A DNA stretch of 19,429 nucleotides from DASQDT01 sp036380435. GTDB taxonomy: Bacteria > Acidobacteriota > Blastocatellia > Pyrinomonadales > Pyrinomonadaceae. Location: the NCBI GenBank assembly GCA_036380435.1, contig DASVES010000407.1:1-19429 (forward strand), read 5' to 3'. The notes under the pieces were generated by a model. The model made no database searches. It worked only from the letters and a program-made list of their open reading frames with translations, and was not told the origin of the DNA. This document shows, in pieces, positions 15,141 through 19,429 of the stretch. The translations under genes were made by a program, and so were the position numbers. Numbering within the stretch: position 1 is the stretch's first letter; the number at the start of each line of letters is the position of its first letter.

Positions 15141-15292
15141 GTTGCAAAAAATGCTGTAGTCGTAAAAGTCTACAATTGCCATCACGTTTTCCAGCCCCAA
15201 TGCAATCACAAAAAAGCACATAAGTAGCGAATCCTTGGAATGTCAATCCGATTCCTAAACCAAAGTAGAAGGCACCTCCGGTTCAGTGATAC
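15141..15292 (-). pseudogene. Possible membrane-protein fragment broken at a T6 run
   Basis: On the minus strand one frame reads AFYFGLGIGLTFQGFATYVLF up to a run of six T's. A second frame just after it continues as VIALGLENVMAIVDFYDYS. Joined by a one-base shift, the two give a hydrophobic protein-like stretch of about 45 residues without a start codon. No family is recognised and no gene boundary is seen. This is the only thing I find between the DedA stop and the DUF499 remnant. Confidence 0.25.
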
Positions 15293-15304
15293 ATGCCCTG
15301 AGCT

Positions 15305-15702
15305 TTACGCATGGAACCCGTGGCTCGTGAACTTCAATGTCCGGCTGTTCCCCGTCCCGGTGCGGACGACCTGATCAGGGGCGCCATCCGGCAGTGACGC
15401 TTCGATCTCCAGGGTGACCGTCACCTCCGCTCCCACGTGCCCCGCAAGGTGAGCGATGACCTCGTCGGAGATCCGACTCGCATCCCGGCCGACGCGCGCC
15501 GGGTCCAGGTTCACCGTGCCGTGGAACCGCCGCAGCCTCCGCTCCGGTGGCGGAGGCTGCGGCGGAGGCGGACCGGGGCCAGGACCCGGGGGCTGATCCG
15601 GTCGGGGTCAGGGGCAGGCGTAACTTCGGCGGCCATCTGCCACCGCGCCAGGTCCGGCTTCACCAGCACCCCCGCATCGTCGGCCGTCAGCGACACCCGG
15701 GC
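15305..15702 (-). pseudogene. C-terminal remnant of a DUF499 ATP-binding (anti-phage associated) protein, frameshifted
   Basis: Read leftward from about 15702, one frame encodes VSLTADDAGVLVKPDLA and then MAAEVTPAPDPD. Near 15595-15597 it must change frame to continue as a proline run (QPPGPGPGPPPPQPPPPE), then RRFHGTVNLDPARVGRD and the final beta domain (VTVTLEIEASLPDGAPDQVV, ending RTLKFTSHGF) before TAA. This is, from memory, the C-terminus of the large DUF499 ATPases, which are encoded beside DUF1156 methyltransferases in defence islands. Only about the last 130 of roughly 1000 residues remain; the N-terminal part is cut off by an IS5-type fragment. It cannot be functional. Confidence 0.68.
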
Positions 15703-15788
15703 AGCAAGTCCTTGGCATGCTTCCACTGACCGTCGGTCAGATCAGGCGGGTGGATTTGGTTAGGCATACCCAAAACTTACCTGACCCC
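15702..15788 (-). mobile_element. Truncated IS5-family insertion sequence end (transposase N-terminus)
   Basis: From ATG at 15767 the minus strand encodes MPNQIHPPDLTDGQWKHAKD and then LLP, the characteristic D-L-T-D-x-Q-W start of IS5-group transposases. The frame then runs into unrelated DUF499 sequence at about 15702. Upstream of the ATG, 15788-15770 reads GGGGTCAGGTAAGTTTTGG, a plausible terminal inverted repeat. No other end and no further transposase domain is present. The rest of the element was lost by deletion or recombination, leaving this scar in direct contact with the defence gene. Confidence 0.65.
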
Positions 15789-15820
15789 TTCTGACGGGCA
15801 GCTACTTTTCAAACATCTTT

Positions 15821-16201
15821 CTAAGCTGACTTTCGTGCGTCCAACATAGCCTTCCATGCTTTACCGGCCCGACGACCCTCACCGATATCCATAACCTTGA
15901 GGAATGGGGCAGGAGCGTCAAATTCAGTTCTGGCTAAGAGGCTGGCAGGGGGATCACTGGCATCATTAGGTCGAACGAAAGACAGACGGTAACGATCCTT
16001 TCTAATTCTGAATTTGACGCCCCCGCCAAAGTAATACCAGGGAAACTTTAGATCGCTCACTTCGGAGAGGGGGACATCGAAGATACGTCCCTCCTCGGTA
16101 GTGAAGGCAAGGCGTCCATTAGCCAACCCGAGAACTCCAGGCACGCTACCGGTAGCACCGACCAGGAGCCATGCCGCAGTGCAAAGAGCGCCATCGGTCA
16201 T
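15821..16201 (-). CDS. Small beta-rich protein of unknown function (GRAM/PH-like fold suggested)
   Basis: A 126-residue soluble protein. The central part alternates strands in a way typical of small PH/GRAM barrels: GSVPGVLGLANGRLAFTTEE, then FDVPLSEVSDLKFPWYYFGG, then VKFRIRKDRYRLSFVRPND; the C-terminus is a basic helix with RRAGKAWKAML. Proteins with this N-G-R-L-x-F-T to F-P-W-Y-Y-F-G-G-G order are small uncharacterised bacterial proteins as far as I recall. ATG 16201 is preferred (AAGGATGGGAAATCAA upstream); ATG 16213 is possible. The longer open frame to 16537 is the antisense of the plus-strand Ala-rich gene and should not be included. It appears intact. Confidence 0.62.
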   Translation of the reverse strand: MTDGALCTAAWLLVGATGSVPGVLGLANGRLAFTTEEGRIFDVPLSEVSDLKFPWYYFGGGVKFRIRKDRYRLSFVRPNDASDPPASLLARTEFDAPAPFLKVMDIGEGRRAGKAWKAMLDARKSA

Positions 16202-16719
16202 TTGATTTCCCATCCTTTCAAGTGGGCACCATTGGCGGAAGCCGAACAACACAGCGAGCAGCAGGCCGTGTATGCCCAACAAGGCGACTATGAGGCGGCA
16301 CGCGAGGCCGCCGATAACGCCGCCTACGCGACTTATGAAGCCGACTCCGGGGCGGGCGGCGATGACCACATGGGACAGGCCGATGCCGAAAAGTACAATA
16401 TGGATTGGGCCGTCCACGAAGAAAAACAGGCCGACTATTACGCGGACAATGCCGCGGCCTACGCTGCGGAAGGCGACTTCGAGAATGCGGAAAGGTCTGC
16501 CTCGTCGGCCGCCGCACACCAGGAGTCGGCCGACCATTTCGGCGATCTAGGCGAGCACGGCGGAGACCTCGCCGTTTATGATCCTTCTTCAGCAGTCGCG
16601 ACGGGGGGACTTACGAATCGACTTTCGATTCGTCCGCCGCCCAAGTGGATACGGGGTTCGATTCGGGGCTGGATACGAGTATGAACTCGGGAGTCGATTC
16701 GGGGACGGACGATATTTAA
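16202..16719 (+). pseudogene. Acidic Ala-rich repeat protein, start unclear and frameshifted at a G6 tract
   Basis: The plus strand encodes a highly acidic, Ala/Tyr/Asp-rich helical protein with two similar units, AVYAQQGDYEAAREAADNAA and AAYAAEGDFENAERSASSAA, whose G-D-Y/F-E-x-A pattern resembles short TPR-like or coiled repeats. At the run of six G's (16606-16611) the frame should shift by one. The current frame gives an unnatural Arg/Pro/Ile-rich tail ending at 16684, while the shifted frame gives GTYESTFDSSAAQVDTG and further D-S-G repeats to a TAA at 16717-16719. The upstream end is also doubtful: no ATG with a ribosome-binding site is present, only TTG 16202, directly abutting the divergent neighbour. 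Function unknown. A sequencing error, a phase-variable tract or real decay are all possible. Confidence 0.5.
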
Positions 16720-16739
16720 CGTCAGTTCGCACTGACGTT
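16718..16739. terminator. 9-bp hairpin after the Ala-rich gene
   Basis: AACGTCAGT (16718-16726) pairs exactly with ACTGACGTT (16731-16739) around a TCGC loop, and the first two bases overlap the TAA stop of the shifted reading frame. No T-run follows. Its place exactly at the gene end supports the shifted frame as the true C-terminus. The remaining bases to 16882 hold a GTCCAG/CTGGAC inverted repeat but no gene. Confidence 0.45.
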
Positions 16740-16882
16740 CGCAGGCAGGCCGTGTGGCGCCCCACGCCGCAAATAGCTCTGTCAAATCATTCTCGACTGT
16801 CCAGTTCGACCTTTACGCCTGGACGCCCTGCTTGCGAGTCCGGTTGAATGAGTTGAGAGAACCCACCGTTTAGAAAATCATT

Positions 16883-17635
16883 CTATTCGCCTTCCGTATA
16901 CACAACTTTACCTTCGAATCTCTCCGCCCGTCTGTTATAGCGTATTTCATATTTAGCCAGCGGCCCGCCTCTGCCACGATAATCAATTTCATATCTCCAG
17001 TAGCCGGCGCCCTTCGGTTTTCCACTGAACAAATAATCCACCCAACGCCTGATCTCAACTGAACGCTTTCCTTTATCCTCAACTACTAAGCGAACCGGAT
17101 ATTGAATTACTTTGTCTTGACGCTCACTATATCCGATCAAAGTGGTTTGAAGCCCCATACATGCCAGCGCGTCAAATAAAGCGAATTCTAAAGCCCGACC
17201 ATCTCCATTGTAATCTCTCAGCCACATGATGGTAGGCTTTCCTTCACGCCCCGCCGGGACATCTCCGACACGGTAATGCGAGCCTGAGTGAATTTGATAA
17301 GGAGTATCGAACTCATCAACCCCTTCGTTATACTCCTGCCTCACTGCAAGGGTATTGATGATTCTGCGCGTCCGTGTATCCACCAGCGAGACTCGTGTTG
17401 CGCCGCTGTAATAACTCCCCCTCGTTTCTTCCGGGCAGGTGTAAGGCTCATCGGGGAGGTCACGAGGAATCCTCCTGGGGTTGAGCACCCACAGAATCAA
17501 AGCTCTATTCGTTTTGACGGGTTGAGTTTCAATAATTAAAGCGCCAGTCGGAAGCTTGTAGTCATGGCTTTTACGTTGTGCCAAAGATGGGGCCGCTAAA
17601 AGAATTGTGCAAGCCAGAAGCGCTGTTATTTTCAT
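16883..17635 (-). CDS. Secreted protein of unknown function
   Basis: A 250-residue protein with a classic signal peptide (MKITALLACTILLAAPSLAQ, cleaved after about residue 19-20) and a mature part of mixed beta character. Features are an N-terminal YKLPTGALIIETQP, a cysteine (residue about 67) in YTCPEET, a central WLRDYNGDGRALEFALFD that resembles an Asp/Asn-Gly calcium-loop segment, and a basic C-terminal beta region. No known domain is recognised and the catalytic role is unknown. Base composition is visibly AT-richer than the core genes, suggesting a different origin. Its leader is short, and 25 bp upstream of the ATG lies the CTAACGCCCGGCATCAC motif, the minus-strand copy of the left attC-like sequence, so it may be a former integron cassette gene. 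It looks intact. Confidence 0.72.
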   Translation of the reverse strand: MKITALLACTILLAAPSLAQRKSHDYKLPTGALIIETQPVKTNRALILWVLNPRRIPRDLPDEPYTCPEETRGSYYSGATRVSLVDTRTRRIINTLAVRQEYNEGVDEFDTPYQIHSGSHYRVGDVPAGREGKPTIMWLRDYNGDGRALEFALFDALACMGLQTTLIGYSERQDKVIQYPVRLVVEDKGKRSVEIRRWVDYLFSGKPKGAGYWRYEIDYRGRGGPLAKYEIRYNRRAERFEGKVVYTEGE

Positions 17636-17659
17636 TTCACACTCAATGTCGAGAGGGGG

Positions 17660-17676
17660 CTAACGCCCGGCATCAC
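17660..17676 (-). repeat. Second copy of the 17-nt attC-like motif
   Basis: On the minus strand this reads GTGATGCCGGGCGTTAG, identical over 17 nt to 1047-1063. The next bases (CCCCC) spoil the GTTRRRY consensus, and I could not find a convincing partner arm at 17680-17800, although TTCATCC/GGATGAA and CGCGG-type short inverted repeats occur there. It may be a decayed attC or a dispersed intergenic repeat. Confidence 0.4.
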
Positions 17677-17794
17677 GCGATGCGCATTCAAACGTAATTA
17701 CTGCTAAATCTAGTGGATGAAGGCCGCGCTCTTCGCGGTCGGGTGCAGACCGTTGCTCGGCGCGATGTCGCAGCATAACTGAGTTACCGGCGAT

Positions 17795-18391
17795 TCATCC
17801 TTGCGCCCGAGTCACTTGATGCCAACCTTGGTCCCTCCCTGCGATTGTATAGTCAACGTACATCCACGTGTACGTGAGGTGTGTCGTCGCCCGATTAACA
17901 ATATCTAAGAAATAATCGAAGCTCCCCATCGATCGCGGTATTTTTATCTCCCCCCCATCCGCCGTATACACATAAAATGTATACTCTGTATGAATACCCT
18001 CGCCCGAGGTTGTGCCGATCATTTGCGTCCCAGTGACATCTTGCCAGTGGTAGTGTTTGATTTGCTCGCCGCGCCGCATGCTCTTGTTTGTCAGCGTTAT
18101 GCCGGTCTCCGCATCTAAAGCGATGGCGAGAGTGGTGGCAACATACCAGCGGAGAAAGACGCACAGCGGCACCACTATGGTTCCACTTAGTAGAAAGAGG
18201 ACAACGATGACGTCGGCGAGTCCAACCTCGCCGACGGGGCCGACAACTCTCTCCACGATTGACATCAGAATCGTCGTCAGCACGAACCATGCGACAAACC
18301 CCAGAATCAAATGTAAGACAGCCCATAACAGTATGCCCCCCGCGGGCGACTTTTTGGGTATGAACACTTGTGTCCCGGTTCCCGATATCAC
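17795..18391 (-). CDS. Two-helix membrane protein with PH-like cytosolic domain
   Basis: A 198-residue protein with two long hydrophobic helices (about 19-45 and 59-84: GILLWAVLHLILGFVAWFVL and DVIVVLFLLSGTIVVPLCVF). They are followed by a soluble beta-rich domain starting TTLAIALDAETGITLTNKSM and including a Y-H-W-Q-D-V-T-G-T segment and TFYVYTADGGEIKIP. The order of two helices plus a small barrel resembles bacterial PH (DUF304/YdbT-like) membrane proteins, but the resemblance is loose and function is unknown. It starts with GTG (18391) preceded by AGGTGAG at the right spacing, which decides the start. It is transcribed toward the secreted-protein gene, with a 159-bp gap containing the attC-like motif. 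Confidence 0.68.
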   Translation of the reverse strand: MISGTGTQVFIPKKSPAGGILLWAVLHLILGFVAWFVLTTILMSIVERVVGPVGEVGLADVIVVLFLLSGTIVVPLCVFLRWYVATTLAIALDAETGITLTNKSMRRGEQIKHYHWQDVTGTQMIGTTSGEGIHTEYTFYVYTADGGEIKIPRSMGSFDYFLDIVNRATTHLTYTWMYVDYTIAGRDQGWHQVTRAQG

Positions 18392-18438
18392 TTCTCACCT
18401 CATTTGAAAGATGTTGTCGATTGAATACGCGCCGAATG

Positions 18439-18469
18439 CATAGTAGGCCGCACCCCGCGGCCTACTATG
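18439..18469. repeat. Perfect 13-bp hairpin
   Basis: CATAGTAGGCCGC (18439-18451) and GCGGCCTACTATG (18457-18469) are exact reverse complements around a 5-nt ACCCC loop. It lies between the broken gene at 18545-18950 and the membrane-protein gene, both on the minus strand, so it could end transcription of the former. No T-tract follows on either side. Confidence 0.5.
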
Positions 18470-18544
18470 TCTGGCAGTCGGCTTCTACCGCGGCCCCTGG
18501 TAATCTGCCACCCAGGAGGGGGGCGCGTCTTTCGCCGCCGGCCG

Positions 18545-18950
18545 CTAAGGCATGATGTCGAAATCTTCCGCGTTTGACTCCCAGTCGAGGGGCGAAAGCA
18601 CCCGACCGATGGCCTCGTGGAGGCCGTCGCCCAGCCCGTCCGTGAATCAGCAGACGAAGAGGCGCGAGTCGTAGTCCGGGTCGTCAGTCTTCACGCCGCC
18701 GGGTGAAGTGAACTTGGTCACCGACTGGAAGCTCGGGAGCAACTTCGTCCCCGCAGCAACGTCGACGCCAGCGGCCTCTCAGGCGGCATGTCTCGCGCCG
18801 CCCGGTCGCGAAGGCCTTCGCGGATGTAACGGCGCGCGGTTTCGGGGCGACCTCGCGGACCCCCGCTAACGTGCGCGTCAGCAGTAGCGACTCCGGCGTC
18901 ACCGCCCGCCAACGTGTAACTGCCCGTCCTCCCGCCTTCTCCCATGTCCT
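18545..18950 (-). pseudogene. Multiply broken gene of unknown family, next to helicase remnant
   Basis: Read leftward from about 18950, coding potential moves between frames: TPESLLLTRTLAGVREVAP in one, RRYIREGLRDRAARDMPPER in a second, and TKLLPSFQSVTKFTSPGGVK in a third. The third frame continues to DSRLFVC, an in-frame TGA (18645-18643), then FTDGLGDGLHEAIGRVLSPL and a natural-looking end EDFDIMP-TAG at 18545. At least two frameshifts and one nonsense codon are needed to join them, so the gene is dead. I do not recognise the protein. It directly follows the helicase remnant on the same strand and may have belonged to the same island. Confidence 0.45.
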
Positions 18951-18984
18951 CCACTCTCCATGTTCAAGGGCATCGCGCAGCGGG

Positions 18985-19413
18985 TCATCGGGCGGCGGTC
19001 CCGCGAAGTGTAACCGAGTCTCCTGAGAGCGCGAGTTTACGCGCCCGCGTCAGGGACTTGAGCTGGCCGAGCAGACGTTCCCGAATCCTGTCGCCGACCC
19101 GGCTGAAGCCGAACAGGCGCGCCGTCTCTGAGAGCAGCGAGTCGACGCCGATGCCGACCGCGTGGCCGACGATCAGCAGCATCGCCGCCTGAATCTCCTC
19201 GGGCGGGATGTGCTCGACGTCCCTCAGCGTCCAGGGCACCTGCTCGACCGGAACTCGCACGACAACATCCCTAGTGCCTGCCGGCCACAGGAAGTCGCCG
19301 GACCGTACGGAAAGCCGGCCCGTGTCGCACATGAGGGCGGCCTGTTCTACCGCCCTCGTCTCAGCAGGCACTTGGGTCGGACGAACTTCGTCTCCACACA
19401 GGGTACTATACAA
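18985..19413 (-). CDS. C-terminus of a large DUF3320-type (defence-associated) helicase, truncated at the window edge
   Basis: Up to 142 residues are open from TTG 19413 to TGA 18985, with no proper start; an in-frame TAA lies at 19428-19426. The last ~75 residues form a winged-helix-like module: IPPEEIQAAMLLIVGHAVGI, then SLLSETARLFGFSRVGDRIRE, then a beta hairpin. This ending (E-E-I-x-x-A, then E-T-A-R-L-F-G-F-x-R-x-G) is, from memory, that of long AAA/SF1 helicases carrying DUF4011/DUF3320, many of which lie in anti-phage islands. A full-length protein would exceed a thousand residues. The in-frame stop near the edge implies either a frameshift just outside or a short remnant. Confidence 0.5.
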   Translation of the reverse strand: MYSTLCGDEVRPTQVPAETRAVEQAALMCDTGRLSVRSGDFLWPAGTRDVVVRVPVEQVPWTLRDVEHIPPEEIQAAMLLIVGHAVGIGVDSLLSETARLFGFSRVGDRIRERLLGQLKSLTRARKLALSGDSVTLRGTAAR

Positions 19414-19429
19414 ACTATGCTCCGGTTAA

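Noticed and set aside
18370..18555. Plus-strand ORF upstream of the broken gene
   Set aside because: Covers the 13-bp hairpin and the antisense of other genes; the composition is not protein-like.

Overview
The window is bacterial DNA of fairly high GC with a dense plus-strand chromosomal core (about 1.3 to 15.1 kb) between two eroded accessory zones. The large membrane-anchored Hanks-type kinase, the secreted and membrane proteins of unknown family, and the CACAGAG-type intergenic hairpin suggest a soil or environmental lineage such as Acidobacteriota (Blastocatellia-like) or Verrucomicrobiota. No rRNA or other phylogenetic marker is present, so this is an impression, not an assignment.

Left zone (1-1240). 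Two intergenic hairpins precede a minus-strand tRNA-Met (CAT) whose 3' half is sound and whose 5' half is replaced or degenerate, as at an integration junction. Behind it lie a DUF5681-type phage/mobile-element fragment, an attC-like inverted-repeat structure, the start of a CxC-type small protein with a nonsense codon, and a degenerate tRNA-Ser.

Core (1326-15140). (a) A Ser/Thr kinase: kinase domain, one membrane helix, a long YD/RHS-like repeat region and a C-terminal PDZ-like domain, apparently read from a leaderless extended -10 promoter. (b) A four-gene operon (4432-9425): an unknown soluble protein, a 4-bp-overlapping ArsB/NhaD-type ion transporter, an ABC exporter half-transporter and a calcineurin-like metallophosphoesterase. 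Its promoter lies inside a 46-bp dyad. (c) A signalling and envelope cluster (9703-15140): an anchored protein with two copies of a beta-rich domain, a sensor histidine kinase, a DUF486 membrane protein, an NtrC-type sigma-54 activator, a single-helix membrane protein and a DedA-family protein. Most junctions overlap or nearly touch.

Right zone (15141-19429). This is a gene graveyard, mostly on the minus strand. It holds the frameshifted C-terminus of a DUF499 ATPase joined to the first codons of an IS5-family transposase, a small intact gene, an acidic Ala-rich plus-strand protein broken at a G6 tract, an AT-richer secreted protein preceded by a motif shared with the left attC-like site, a PH-like membrane protein, a multiply broken unknown gene, and the C-terminus of a probable DUF3320-type helicase running to the window edge. 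DUF499 proteins and large helicases of this kind are typical of anti-phage islands, so I read this as the remains of a defence island. I found no clearly intact new defence system. The most unusual intact items are the kinase architecture, the dyad-controlled four-gene operon, and the DUF486 gene placed between a histidine kinase and its response regulator.
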